Below are positions 36,509-49,264 of a DNA stretch of 64,000 bases, piece by piece. Under the pieces are notes generated by a model, which saw nothing but the letters and a program-made list of their open reading frames with translations, made no database searches and was not told the origin of the DNA. A program made the translations under genes and the position numbers. Within the stretch, counting starts at the first letter, position 1, and every line of letters begins with the position of its first letter. This stretch comes from Rhyacichthys aspro (taxonomy: Eukaryota > Chordata > Actinopteri > Gobiiformes > Rhyacichthyidae): the NCBI GenBank assembly GCA_036850595.1, contig CM072148.1, forward strand, positions 20,578,731-20,642,730, given 5' to 3'.

Positions 36509-36863
36509 CAGAGACAGCCCCCTCCTCACTCCTCTCTTCTCTTTTCCTGCGGCTCACTCACTGTTCGCTGCACAATGACTCAATGAGCTCCGAGGCGAGC
36601 ACTGTACGAGATCTGCAGACCGAGAGAGGAGCACGAGTGGATGTCTCTGTAGCCTCCCCACCCCTCTCTCTGTCTCTCTGTCGTATTCAGTCAAGGGCCA
36701 CTCTGGGATCAAGTAGCAGCCATTGAATCCTGCCTGAAGTTCACTTGAAAGAGCCCCGAAGCAGTGTCGCCTTGAGATTTTACACTTTTTTTTGGAAGAA
36801 CGTGGACTTGGTCAAAAGGAAACTGTGGTGATTTGGGGGAGTTTTTCGAGTGTGAGACGTGGG

Positions 36864-37042
36864 ATGGGGTCGTCTCTGAGGATGTGGTGGATCGGAGGAG
36901 CCTTGGTGCTTGTGGTTGTGGGACTGAGACGAGGCGCAGAGGGATGTCCCACTCACTGCAGCTGCCTGGGGACCGTGGTGGACTGCCACGGTCTGGGGAT
37001 CAAGGCTGTGCCCAAAAACATCCCCCGAGGAACTGAGAGACT
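36864..37042 (+). CDS. slit1: slit1 exon 1: signal peptide and LRR N-terminal cap (5' end of the gene)
   Basis: Slit1 is a secreted axon-guidance ligand for Robo receptors. The first in-frame ATG is 36864; an earlier in-frame TTG at 36792 is not a start. The product begins with a short polar stretch and a hydrophobic core (MWWIGGALVLVVVG), a signal peptide likely cut near residues 25-27. The LRRNT cap follows with cysteines at 28, 32, 34 and 41 and the Slit hallmark VDCHG...KAVPKNIPRGTERL. It resembles SLIT1 more than SLIT2 or SLIT3, and its position next to arhgap19 on the same strand supports SLIT1. The exon ends in phase 2 at a GTGAGT donor. With the next three exons it gives 131 complete codons; the remaining LRRs, EGF repeats, LamG and cystine knot are outside the window. 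The teleost a/b copy cannot be assigned. Confidence 0.93.
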
Positions 37043-37389
37043 GTGAGTAGAGTCTGTGCCATCAGGGTTTAACGCACACTGGAAAAACTAGATGTAACTC
37101 CAAAAAATGATGGTGGTTGGTTGGTATTTTAAGAGAATAAAACATAATATAATGAAACTTGCTTTACGCTATAATATTAAGTTGTATCTACAATAAAAAG
37201 CCAAGAAATTGAGTTGAATTAATGTCAGAGGAGTTCATGTACTCGATTTCCCTCAAGTAAGAAAAAAGTTTTAAATTATTGTACACCCACAAACTATGAA
37301 ACAAAGAGGAATGAGTTACCATTTTTTTTTTTTTTAATTCTAGAGTCATTGCACAGTATATCTTGACAATCCATGTGTGCTTACAAAAA

Positions 37390-37600
37390 CACCTCACAGT
37401 TGAAATGACAGGTCCAGGGCTTTCAGTCCTGCAATGTTTGGTCTGGACTTTTGAATTTTCACTCTGGGTTTGAACCAAATCTTCAGGAGTGAAAACTCCA
37501 GCGAACCATGGTTTAGACCAAACTGCTGTTCTTTACTTTCGGTCAAACTGAACCAAGGGCCGGTTTGTTTACTGATAGTTTGGACTGCAACTCTACAGAA
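37390..37600 (-). repeat. Dispersed repeat family R4 (hAT-like MITE), copy 2
   Basis: The reverse complement shows the block order of 9262-9440: GTCCAAACTATC, a CAGTTTGGTCT block, AAAAGTCCAGACCAAACA and a GACTGAAAGCC end. Confidence 0.55.
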
Positions 37601-37717
37601 GAGGCCTCCTGTCAACCCAACTGTTTTCTAATGAGTGTTATAGTGATTCAAATCATGTCTTAAACAGTGCATTTGAAGTTTTAGCTGCTTGTATTAATTC
37701 TATATTAATAATAACAT

Positions 37718-37890
37718 GCCTCTATTGGCCCTACTCCAGTCTGATTATTGTATTTCTTCAGTTGACTGTAAAATGAGCTTTTGAAGAGACACATTCATCA
37801 CAGTAAAAACCATCTACAAGAGGCACGCCCCCCGTTGTCATGACAACAGTAATCACAATCCTAAAGTCTGATAGTCCACTTTTACAAAAT
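37718..37890 (+). repeat. Dispersed repeat family R5, copy 1
   Basis: GGCCCTACTCCAGTCTGATT, GGCACGCC and GTTGTCATGACAACAGTAAT are mirrored on the opposite strand at 60553-60722. The GTTGTCATGACAAC core is a perfect palindrome. Confidence 0.7.
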
Positions 37891-38589
37891 GTAGTGTGAA
37901 ACCACCAACCAACCAATACTGCAAAACAAACTGAGAGTTCTTAGTGCAGACCGTGGTGTGGACTTTCAGGAGAGAAATGCCCTTAGCTTTACTGTTAATA
38001 AAATCAACTCTATCACATGGTTTGTCCATGAACAACATGGCCACTCTCAGTTTGATAGGAATGAGATAAAAGAGTAAATAACTTTTTCAGATATGCAAAT
38101 ATTGTCAGCAATAGTAATTACATCATAAAAACTATGGAAAACATTTATCACTGTTTTGTATATACTCATTTAGACCGGATAATACAAAATACACTATTTT
38201 AAGTAATTTTTATCTTGTGGTGTCCTACTTCTATGTCTATGATTTAAATATTGTTAAATAAAATCAGTTTTAGTTTAGTTCCTCAGGTGGCAAAATATGT
38301 TATTCATCCAGATTAAGAACATGAACATTTCTATGGATAAGCATCTGCAGAGAGTTGAAGTTTGACAAGGCAAAGGCTGATTCTTTTTTTTATTAAAGGG
38401 AACCGTATATTTCCAGTACAAGCTTTGGGCTTAATATAAAGTGCTGATCCAGTGGATTTGTCATAACCCCAGTGTAGACCTGTGCCACTCCACCTTAGAG
38501 TTATAGAAAAAAAGGTTAAAGACACATTTTTCAGATGTCTGCTACAGAACCAATGATGTAATCAAAGAGCCACAAAAGTCAGTATTTGA

Positions 38590-39240
38590 GATACGAAACT
38601 TATTTGAAACATTATGCATTGTTAATATTCAATATAAATCAGAATAAATCCTGTTGTAGCAGTGAGAGGCTGGAGGTACAGCTGCTGCAGTAAACATCAA
38701 ACTGTTTCTGTTCCCGTCTTTCTCAACGTTAAATTTATAAAGCTGCTCCAATTTCCTATAATTTAGGGACTCAATGTTTGAGGCACAGGTTCTGCTTGTG
38801 TTTAATGCAGTGTAGACAATAAATACAATTTTTAATTTGTGAACCGAGAGCTGTATGACAATGACTCTGTTTAAAACCAGAGAAAGCTGTTGTTAATAAA
38901 CACTAGCTTTGTCGTCGGGAAAATAGTTCTGACATTTATCAGAAAAACAAGGTGTAATTTAGTTGAAAAGCATTTCCGTTTAATGTTTTTACCTTTGCTT
39001 CATGTTTTTACTTAAGTGAGGATTATCTATCATCTAATCAGCTGATGGCGGTGTTTAGCTCCACCTTTTCCAAAGTGTACCACAAAGCCAGACCTGCTTA
39101 GGACCCCAGGCCAAGGCGTCCCCAAACTGGTATCGTACACGTTTTGTGGACAGTTAAGACCACTTTTGGTAATTAAACACGCCAGAACCGACCCGCACCG
39201 TTCCAGTGAAAACCAGGTTGTTAAAGTGATGGATGACATA
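38590..39240 (+). repeat. Dispersed repeat family R3, copy 1
   Basis: ATGCATTGTTAATATT, ATAATTTAGGGACTCAAT, GAGGCACAGGTTCTG, TCAGCTGA and TTTAGCTCCACCTTTTCC blocks occur in the same order at 40820-41680, and partly inverted at 61395-61670. Confidence 0.7.
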
Positions 39241-40360
39241 TAAAATCCTGGACTTCCCCATCAGAGAGCAAAGTTAAAGACTGGAGTTTACTCTCAAACC
39301 ATTGCAGAACAGACACTTTCCTTCCGTTTGAACAGTGATGGCTGCGTTTGCCGTTAACCAAAGCAGTAATGAGGCAGTAGCTCATTTACCTCAAACAAGT
39401 ACGTCCAACAAAATCAAAAAATCCACTGAGCAAACAAACATCCACATAACTCCAGTAGAGTCCAATCCAGCTGCAGCTAGTTTTCACCTGCTCCATCACT
39501 GCTTGAAGCAAAGATCACTTACTTCTTCTGTAGGAGCACTTTTGATGATGCTGTATTTTGAGCTGTAAAAATAGTCATATATACGTTAGAGCAGCCCATA
39601 GTGAGCCCTGTATTGGCTGCACTCTGTTTGTGTTTTCTCCACTGTATATGTTGTGTTATCCGTACGCGGCGTGTGGAGTGGCTGTGTGTGAATTATTGAT
39701 GATTTTTCAGAACGGTAGCGGGGAAACCTTATCCGTGCCCCTTTCTCCTCTCTTTTTCTTCTCTGGGTTACTGTAGCGTGGACGATGACTCCCTCCGAGG
39801 CTCGCAGCTCAAAGAGAAATGGGCTGGAAAACGCTGCAGACCCACATTTGTCTTTTTACATCAGTGCAGTGACAAATGTCTCGCTCCTGAAATCAATGTC
39901 TCGCTTCATGAAGCAAGAGAGATGTAGTATTTCGTATCCAGAGTGAGAAATGTTGAATCGGGGTCTATTAGATTGTATTTTACTTGTCTGAAAGTCATGC
40001 CAACATTGAACAAGACCAGGGCATGATCCAGGGAAGAAATACCATCCGCCGGTTTCATTTTTTAGTGAAGTTTTTGGAAATGGTGTATCACTGACTAAAA
40101 GTTTCAAACTAAAGTGAACCAGAAAAGAGTAAAAATATAGTAACTGGATGTTTAAGACTTCATGTGCAGAGCTTTAATGTTTTTGCTTTGTAGGCCTTTT
40201 GTGCCATAATACTGTATAACTCTGTAAACATAACTTTTGTATCTGTCAAAGTGGTCATTACATCACCACTCGACCACTCAATGCCACTGTTGTATTCCAA
40301 GGCGTTGCACTTGAAAAAACATCTTTCTGCTTGGCTTCTGGAGTAAATAAGTATCTCTTC

Positions 40361-40700
40361 TCTAACCTGACTCCACCAGATAGAATTGCTCCACAGAACA
40401 TAGTCTATTTCACAGTACCATCTGGGAAGGCTCCCGTTGAAAGCGTTTGCAAAAGGGAGGCGCCTTCTGTCAAAAACTTGGTGTTGATTGGATGAAGCAT
40501 GGACTAATATCTGCTTACTATGAGGTTTCTTCAACCAATCATAGCATGATTCATGCGACGTGTTACTCTTTGCTCTTCTTTCAAAGAAAAAATACTCTCT
40601 ACTTCTGATAAAAGTGATTCGAGCAGCATCAACGCTAACATCTTTTGACTTAGCCATGTTGATGACAAAGAGGAGAAGAGATTTGGTTCAGGTAACTCTT
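40361..40700. mobile_element. Candidate MITE with imperfect TAACCTGA-type terminal repeats
   Basis: TAACCTGACTCC near 40363 faces TGGTTCAGGTAA near 40684-40695, giving short imperfect inverted ends. A 165-codon minus-strand frame (40160-40657) covers it and runs beyond its left end. It has no domain I recognise. The ends and the duplication are not secure. Confidence 0.3.
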
Positions 40701-40819
40701 GAAGAGGCATGTGTTTCCTCTCTGATGAGTCCAGAGAAAGACGTCTGCCATAGAAACAGTGATGTGACACAAAACTCATCTATCTCTATTTAAGATATAC
40801 CTAAAGTATTTGAAGCAGA

Positions 40820-41690
40820 CTTTTTGAAACCTGGATGCATTGTTAATATTTAATATAAATCAGAGTAAATCCTGTTGCAGCAGCAAGAAGCTGGAGGGAC
40901 AACTTCTGCAGTTAACATTAAACTGTTTCTGTTTATTGCCATCTTTCAGAACATCCAAACTTTCTTGGTAAACTTCTACAGTTGCACCAAGTTCCTATAA
41001 TTTAGGGACTCAATATTTGAGGCACAGGTTCTGTTTGTGTTTAAAGCAGTTGGACCGGAAACAGTCATTTATAATAAACACTAGCTTTGACATCAGTGAA
41101 AAAAAGGACTAATCTATTTAAATATTTCCATTTAATGGTTTTCCTTTTCTCATTTTCGCTCGAGTGAGGATTATTTATTGTCCAATCAGCTGACTACAGT
41201 GTTTAGTGGTATAAGAAAAATATTATTTTAATCTTTTTTGTTTTGATAATCTTTTATTTTGTGACTTTTATCTTGGAACAGGCCTTTTGGAGTAAAAGTT
41301 AAAACTTGTCTCCGGTAGTGTAAGATTTGATGTGCAACATATTGATTTTTATCTTTTGTACAACTGTGCAAAAAGTTTATTCTGGGTGCACGTGGAGTGT
41401 TGGCTGTGATTGAGATAAACTTATCTCCACGTAGCTGATGTGTTGTTTGAGATCATAAACCAATGACTTGTTTGTCACACCGTACACAAGCTTGTGTCAT
41501 CCTGAAGTTGAGTTGAGAGAACTGACTGAACCACCAATCAGTGTTCTGCCTTGTTTCTCTTCCTCCGATCAGAGATTAAGGCTCGGCCCAACTTAACTAG
41601 TTATTCCATTTAGCTCCACCTTTTCCATAGTGTACCACAACGTTATATCCCTTTGGGACCCCAGGCCGAGGTGCAGAGGATTTAAAATTG
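40820..41690 (+). repeat. Dispersed repeat family R3, copy 2, split by a 400-bp insertion
   Basis: Matches copy 1 up to about 41205 (GTGTTTAG) and resumes at about 41611 (AGCTCCACCTTTTCC). The intervening 400 bp is absent from copy 1 at the same place. Confidence 0.6.
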
Positions 41691-41939
41691 AGTATAACCA
41701 GTGATGTCCCTGGAAGGATTTCAAACAAATCAACTCTTCTTTACACAATACAGTTACTATACTTTGCCTAAATCCAGCTAGAACAGTCTTCACTTTTGTA
41801 AAAAACAATCCTAAAATAAACTAATTGCGCATATATCGTTATATTAAACGAATAAGCTCTAAACTTTGTGTCTAAACGTTACCATTCGCACCAATTGAGA
41901 GTCCTCTGAAGATTAAACTGACCACTCCGCGGCGGTATT

Positions 41940-42240
41940 TGTCGTCTGTTTCTGTGTAAATGTCATCAGTGTTGTTACATGCCTCTCGAGGTTAAACATG
42001 AAATCATTTGTCGATCGCGTAGAGGCGGTGCGACCCCGTGACCTCAGCGTTGTCTCTCCCACAGCGCTCCTCATCGAGTCTCTTCAGCGGACGACCGTGA
42101 CTCATTAAACGTCTATTTGTAAAAGGGCTCGTCGTCCAATTAGCATGTAAAGTGATCCCCGAGTGTGTCAGCTGTGTGTACGCTATTCCCCCGGAGACAG
42201 CGGCCAATAACACAGCCATTTATCAAGACCACGGCACCAG
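41940..42240. promoter_or_regulatory. Candidate enhancer in slit1 intron 1
   Basis: A GC-rich, non-repetitive island within AT-rich intron. It contains CAATTAGCATGTAA at 42138-42150, whose ATTAGCAT is the reverse complement of a POU octamer variant (ATGCTAAT). Conservation cannot be tested here. Confidence 0.35.
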
Positions 42241-43639
42241 TCAAACGAAGAAAAAAAAGAAAAGAAAAAAGAAAAACCCGTCTATGTTACATTGTCATGG
42301 AAACGGCTGAAAAATGGCTGCCCCTTTGGCGCTGATGATGATATTTGAGGAGGGCAGTGAAGGGGAACCAGAAAGAGACAGACAAGAGTGATGGTGAATA
42401 TGGAGATGTCTTTTGAGTTAATGTAGGCTCTTTTAGGGAGGCACTTCATTGTTTTTGAGTGATATGTTCTCATCCCAAGACGGAATATACCAATGTTTTG
42501 CCTCTCTGCTGATGTGATAGGCATGCCTCAGTCCAATACTGGTGCTAAGATTTAAAAAATCTACCTAAATAAATAACATGGGCTGCATGCAATTTAAACA
42601 GCACCTTTACATTACACACATTAGTCAAAACTGTACAGATTGTATAGATTGTCATACACTAATACCCAATATCATTTTCAATAAGTTGCACTCTGAAAAA
42701 CACGTGACACATCTGAGCAAATGGACAGCACAGAAAACAGAGCCTGATGAAGCCAGTGGCAAATCTTATAAACTCCAAAACTAAAGCCTCAAAAGACAGA
42801 CCATCTCAGAACATGTGCAAAATAAGGAACTTATAATACTTTAAAAACTCCAGAAAAAATGTCTCTTAATTGTTGTAATGTGACTCTTTTTCACCATGTC
42901 TGTAGATCTGTCCATCAACATCCACAAACTGATGTGAAAAATCAATTCATTTTCATTTTCAAATCTTTTTTTTTTTACATTTCTACTAAAGACAGGCCTA
43001 TAAACATTTATGTAGTGAATATGATTGTAACATAATGACACAACAAAGTAACATAACAGGGATCACCTTTTGCTCATTGGGGTCAAGTTTTGAAATTTGT
43101 TTTGACTTTAGAGTTAAAGCAATAAGAATGTCAGAGATTTTTGGTCGTCTTAGTTTACGTAAATACCATGCATTAATATTTGCCACATAGTCTACTGCAA
43201 ATGAAATGTTTATAGGACCGTCTTTTTATTACTTTCTTAAGATTTTTTACAGCCTTGAGTCACATTTAGATAATTAATTGTCATTTTTACAAAGGTTTTT
43301 CAGGTTCTTCTCAAAATTTTGCACGTGTTCTGATATGTTCTGTCTCTTAAGGATATCATTTTGGAGTTTGAGTGTAAAGATTTTCCACACTGCCTCCAAG
43401 TTTTAGAAAAGGTGCTTTAGCAACTCCAGAAAAAACTGCAAAAATAATGAACCAAACACAGATTTCTGAGCCATGTTGATTTTTAGATGTTTTATCAGTG
43501 ACTCACTCTTTTCATGAAGCTAGTCTGAAAATAGGCAGGTTGAGGTCTGACTCTGTAGCTCCTGGAGACTCCAACACAAACAGCAGGCATCATTAACAAC
43601 ATGCAGCAGATTGAAAAAACACAAGCGAGCGAGGATCAT

Positions 43640-43840
43640 AGAGTGGTTTTCAGCTGCAGATTTTCTTGTGTAACAGATCATACTTGACACTTTGTCTTTG
43701 TGTGTGTCTGTGGTGTAATTGGAGCGGCCTCTTATTGAAACTAATTGAGTGTGAGGAGCTTTAGCGGTGGTTGCGTTGACACTTAATGAGGCCATACAAA
43801 CAGTAGATGGGGGCTAACGTCGAGCTGCCACCGATGACTA
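43640..43840. promoter_or_regulatory. Candidate enhancer in slit1 intron 1
   Basis: A dense, non-repetitive segment with clustered homeodomain-type sites (TGTAATTGG, ACTAATTGAG, CTTAATGAGG) between 43710 and 43800. Confidence 0.3.
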
Positions 43841-44271
43841 CAGATAGAGTTATTTTTATAAGACAATATTTTCCTTTGCATTTTTCTGTTCTGTTATTAT
43901 TCTGTTATTACACCATCAAGTTGCCACAGCCCTTTTATTGAAACCCTCTAAATATGTACGGTTGCCCTGTAGGGTCTTACTGTTGATGGCTGGTTTGTTC
44001 ACTAGAAGATATTACAAAAAACATCAATTCAGATCATAGATGTCCCACCCCTTCAAATGTGCTTTAAAACAGAGAGCATGTGATTTTTTTTTTAAATTTC
44101 ATTTCATTTTTTTCATTTATTGTTTATTTCATTCATTAAAAACAATTATAACAGTTTAACGTTCAAATTAAATATTATGAATGAAAAGGAGCAGAAAGAA
44201 GTATAAACTTATAGTGTCTGCCCCCTGTGTATCTGTATTATGTATGTGAGAAAAAGAACATTTTAATCTCC

Positions 44272-44760
44272 TAATAGAATAATGTAACAGGAATCATCTG
44301 TGGAAAAAACAAGCCCACCTCAGCTTTATTATCAAGAATTTTAACAGATGAGAGTTTCAGTCCTGAACTGAAGCTTTGGCCAATCACAGCTTGCTTACTG
44401 AAAAAGGAACGCTTCCGTTGGTCGACACTGAGATCAATAAGGAAGTAATAGCTGCCGATAAAACCAAGAAAGCGCATAGTCTTTCAACAAAGAAACAGCA
44501 CTAATAAAATACATAAACAGACAAAAGAAATACAGTGTGAAATGGATAAAATTATGGCTACAATCGTGTAATGTTTAACAAAGAGGAGATCATTATCATG
44601 CTGACACTTTTGTGTAATGTATTAGTATTTTGTGGAGAAAAAAATGGGACTGGTTTTATTTTTAAATATAAGATAAGCAGGAAAGGTCCCTCTGCTGCTG
44701 TTGGGAATGAGTGGGTCTGAGACAGGGACAAAAAAAGAAAATCAGGTAGTGCCACTCTAA
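44272..44760 (-). repeat. Dispersed repeat family R1, near full-length copy
   Basis: Read on the minus strand, it begins with GGCACTACCTGATTTTC and a TGTCCCTGTCTCAGACCCAC block. It passes through ATCGGCAGCTATTACTTCC and the GTCGACCAACGG block and ends with ACAGATGATTCCTGTTACAT. It is about 490 bp and is the best copy for defining the family with 49265-49790 and 51608-52110. Confidence 0.75.
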
Positions 44761-45039
44761 AAGGAACATAAGTGTGCTTTGGAGAGGTTTTTTTTTGTTT
44801 GTTTTTGTTAATATAACTGTTGTAACGGTATATGTCAAAATGTGAAAAATATTTTATAATGTCACTTAGGTGTCCATTCAGATGTTAGTACACAAGCCCA
44901 ACTCTGTGCAGATCAGGTTTAAAGGACAAAGTTATTTTATACTATTGCAGCACCATTTTCTGCAAGCTTTTTTCATAAATAAAAAAGCGTATTATACTCA
45001 CCCTATAAACATTTCTACAAAGCTTAGATAAATACACGT

Positions 45040-45240
45040 TATTGTTGAGGCTGTGTTAATTAGATTCAGTTTGTTATTCTTCTCTCTTTATTACCTCTGA
45101 GCCTCACACATTTCTCAGTTTCATCACGAGCCGCTGCTGCTGCCTCAGGCTTTTCTCTGTCTCTCTTTGTCCATCCATTTATAATCATCTCGGCGTTTCC
45201 CGCTGTCCTCAGGAGAGAAGACGCAGCTAATGAAGTGCCA
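45040..45240. promoter_or_regulatory. Candidate conserved non-coding element in slit1 intron 1
   Basis: Non-repetitive sequence with TTAATTAG near 45056 and GCTAATGAAGTG near 45226, and no coding frame. The regulatory role is inferred from composition and motifs only. Confidence 0.22.
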
Positions 45241-45539
45241 TTAGACCTCAGTGTGTGAAGTGTGTGTGTGTGTGGTCGCTAATATTGGCCACATTCTCCC
45301 ACTGCGCCGCGGCTCCGGAGGAAAAACAGGCAAAACAGGCAAACAGACTCGAGGAGGAATGTGTGAGAGCAAATAAAAGAGCAGACTCTGGGGAAGAGGG
45401 AGGGAAAAGACTGTCAGGGGACGAGAGGGGACAGGACGAGAGGGGGACGAGAGGGGGGTGAGGACGGGACGAGGCAGTGACAGAGGCAAAAAGAAAAGAG
45501 GAGCTGAAACCTGAGAATGGATTTATACTGAGGCAGAAT

Positions 45540-45760
45540 AGTAGCCTGTCCATCCATCTTAATCATTTTTCGACTCTATACATAGATTTAGTCTGGTCTC
45601 TGTGGATTCACATTAGATTTCCTGAGAGCAGTACCAACAGACACAGAATAAACTGCCACTGGAGGACAAAAAAACCCCCAAAACATCCAATCAATCAGAC
45701 GAATTCTTCAGACTCATTTTTAGATAAATCTGTGATTGGTCCAATAGGATTTGAACAAAG
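45540..45760 (+). repeat. Dispersed repeat family R6, copy 2
   Basis: TTTAGTCTGGTCTCTGTGG, TTAGATTTCCTGAGAGCAG and ACCAACAGA blocks match the copies at 35145 and 54360. Confidence 0.55.
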
Positions 45761-46859
45761 ATTAAATGGGTGTAAAAAGAAGAAATCCCAGGCCCGTTTC
45801 AATTGAGATATTTCAAAGTGACACATTTTTACTTATCGTCTCAAAAGGCCATTTACACAACAGCGCCTTTTGCCCAAAATGAAAACTTCTGCACTTCACA
45901 TTGAAACCTTTAAATCTGTCTCAATAATCCACACTCACTTTACAGAATCACTAGTTACTGTTTTTTTAATGCGGTGCTGCATGCCACTAATGATACCAGA
46001 TGTTTGTGTGGAGCATTTATGAGCTACACACAAAACTAGAAAGACCTCTGTTTGTTAAGATGGCGTCCTTGTAAAAATTATTGGGACGGTACCTGAATAT
46101 ATCTCAGTATTTGTTTTTTTTTATTTGCTGTGGACGGCAACACCACTCGGACAAATGATTCATATCCACTAAATTTATTTTACACTTACAATATTTTAAC
46201 ATAATGATTAAATGAATAGGCATATTGTCTTTGGGACTAATTTACCTGGCTAATACCTATAGTTTGTGTTCTGTGTGCAAATGAGCAACTGTGACTGAGA
46301 AATGACTCTCCAGACAAGGTGATTGTTGTAGTTGTGCTGAGGAATCGAAGGGTTAAGTGTTGAAAGTGAGTTTAAAGCCACGCCTTTACAGACTGCTGAC
46401 ATTTATATGGAAAAACTGTAGCCTGTTTGTTTTGGCCTAACTAAAAATGTGCATAGGTCTCATTTACCTGGAAATGAAAGGCATTTAAAGAGGCAAGCAC
46501 AGTCTCTTGAGCCCATCATACTGTGATATTTGAACTCAAGGTTATCATACTGTCAGAATCTCACAATGTCAATCTCATACTAATCTTTATCAATTAAAGA
46601 TATTAAAAGAAGAATCACAAATGTGTAATGGTACTTAAGTTTAGTCTTAGCCCTAAATTTGGTCTTATAATTGATTTTAACTTCTTTTAACATAAACATT
46701 TCTGTAATAAATCACATGAAGCCAAGACTAAAACAACTTATTTATATTTAATATACTGTAGATCCTTTTGTGTCACCAATATAAGCTGTGGGCACATATT
46801 GGTGCCATCAATTTTGCCAACCATAATACATTTTCAATGACAGAATTTGCATTAGGCAT

Positions 46860-46950
46860 CCAGGGCAATCAACCTCAATTAGTGGTAACCATAGTAACTA
46901 ACAAAGTAATTAGCTTATGTCATAGCTCTTATGCTAAATCATACATTTCC
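46860..46950 (+). repeat. Dispersed repeat family R8, copy 2
   Basis: GGTAACCATAGTAACTAAC, AAAGTAATTAG and TTATGTCATAG match 16725-16770. Confidence 0.4.
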
Positions 46951-47189
46951 ATGCAGATTTATTTATGTATTTTTTATGTATTTTTTACTGTTGCATTGTG
47001 TTTGGACGGTTTGTTTTTTGAAAAAAATTTTTTATTCCCCTTGGTGGGCTAACTCCCTAAAATGAATAGAAAAGTCCTGTCCCTCCATCAGCGTCAGGCC
47101 TGTGCAGTTATTGGTGGAACTTGTGGAAGGGTCTATATTCTGTTAATCTGTGTAATTCCATGTAAAATCAAATAACCACATACTGCATG

Positions 47190-47445
47190 GATTTCCAAAC
47201 GAGTGCTGGAAAACGATTATCTTTATTTCTCGGTGATAATCTCAGATCTGTGTAAGCTGCGGAGCTGAGGCGTGGTTAATTGTTTTTTCAGCAGCGTGGC
47301 AGGGTCAGAGGTCGCACGAGCACCAGACTCCAGTCGAGTGGTGACTCCGACAAACAATAGCTCATTAAGCGGCGCGTCTCGGTCTCGGTTTGAGGCTTCA
47401 GTGGTCGATGAAACAGATGAAGGACTCTACAACGAAAAGGGAGGA
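47190..47445. promoter_or_regulatory. Candidate enhancer in slit1 intron 1
   Basis: A GC-richer island with GATAATC, GGTTAATTG and GCTCATTAAGCGG motifs and no repeat partner in the window. The 91- and 60-codon frames crossing it have no domain or splice support. Confidence 0.3.
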
Positions 47446-48251
47446 GGTCCATAAACTCTGAATGCTCCAGACCAGTCATGGCCTTAAACATGGCTCTTAC
47501 AAAGTGGATTAGATTTGAACCAATTCGACCAATCAATACAATCAGTGGTTTCTTTGGCCACATTATTGAATATATTTACACGCACAGCAAAACTACCATA
47601 TTATTCAAACCTATGAACATACTCTGAATAAGGCTGGAGATGTACTTGCTGTTATGTCATGTGTAAGCGTCTTCTTCACACAATTGTCCACGCACAAACA
47701 ATGCATACTACACCAAAGTACAGCTTCCAGGTTAGAGCTGTGACTGATCAAAAGTAAAGATGGCAATTTACAATGATTTTACAGAGTATTAACCTGCTTT
47801 ATCAGCCTTGATGTCGTCATATTTGTTTGCAAAACCCATCAACTACAACACACGTGGCTTCGTAATGTCACGTACTCATGTCTGCGTTCCCAAACAGCAC
47901 ATATATCCTCAGCCAAATGTGATATTTTTATTAACTAATTTCTCCTGATTAACAGTAATATTCCTGTCCATATAAGAACATAAAATGTGCTTTGTGCACA
48001 TGGTACCACTTTAAATGCACAAAACAAGTCCTCTAGGTAAAGTGAAACAACACGACAGTATGAGGAACCCAACACTTTTTAATTCATGTGCACAGTTGAT
48101 AAGGTTATAGTTGGTAAATAGATGGTAAAAGTGATTAAAACAGTAAGCTTATTAAACCCAAAACTAAAAAAAATCTGGTTGTGCTGTTCATAAACATCTC
48201 TGTTTCACCATCTCAGCACAGGCCATCAGTCTTCTGCCCAGATGCAATTAT

Positions 48252-48424
48252 AATGGATTAATAATAATGGATTAGATTTATATAGCGCTTTATCACTCAT
48301 ACACGTATACACCAGTGCCATAGACACTAAGGTAGGTGAGGTGTCTTGCCGAAGGACACAACGACAGTATAAAGAGAGTGGTTATTGGACGCCCTGCTCT
48401 ACCTACTGAGCCACTGCGCCCCAA
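48252..48424 (+). repeat. SINE-like dispersed repeat ending GAGCCACTGCGCCCC
   Basis: ATTTATATAGCGCTTTATCA, then CTTGCCGAAGGACACAACGA and a CTACTGAGCCACTGCGCCCC end, match a very common fish repeat pattern. It is short and non-coding. Confidence 0.65.
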
Positions 48425-49264
48425 TTAGATGTTTGGTTCAATTCCCAAACACGTGACCCATTGAACTGCGTGTTAATGGTGACCTGTTTAAGTCCATGTT
48501 AAAGACTTGTTCTTCTTGTTTAAATGATTTTATCTATATATTTTCTTGAACTTTCAGGACTGCTTAAAACGTTTCTGTTGTTTCAAATGTAAAGCACGTT
48601 GGTCTTCTTTTTGGTTGCTGTAAAGTGCTATATAAATTAAGATTGACTGGTTCATGCACTAGTCTTGGACCTGACTTATTCTTGATGAGTATCTGGTTTG
48701 AGTCTGGACCACAACATTAAATATCTATAACTTTCACTGACAGTTTTCTAGCCTTCAGACACTCCCAGGTGGCTTTGTATCCTAATGGACAAGAACAAAT
48801 GACTCTCGTCTCTGTTTGGGTCCAACTTTTTCAAATCTGTGAACAATGCCAACAATAGCGTCCCCAGATGTGAGGCTGTTTTTCATCAGGTGACCGGCGC
48901 TTCCCCTTTTCTCATGTGTTTTTTTTATGAATATAGAAGCCCAAACCGCTCTCGCTCTCTTTTCTTTTACTGAGGACAGGACAAGGTCACGGTGCGCTCC
49001 ACCCTTTACAGTAGTTCAGCAACATGACACCCACCCACACACATACACCGCGTCTGTCTGTCTCTGTGAGGACACGCTCTGACATAACACAGAGAGGAAT
49101 CAATGAGGGCCAGGCTCAGAGAAATATTTAGAAATACAGAGGCATTACATGGACTTTTTGTTTGTTTTTGTTTTTCGCTCACTTTTTTTTTTTTTTTTTT
49201 TTTTAGCTGTGAGGCAATTATAGATATTTTTGTCCTGTTCTTTGTAGACTATTAAAAGACTTCA

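Noticed and set aside
40160..40657. 165-codon minus-strand frame in slit1 intron 1
   Set aside because: It overlaps short inverted ends typical of a MITE, and no known domain is visible. It is treated as repeat-derived.
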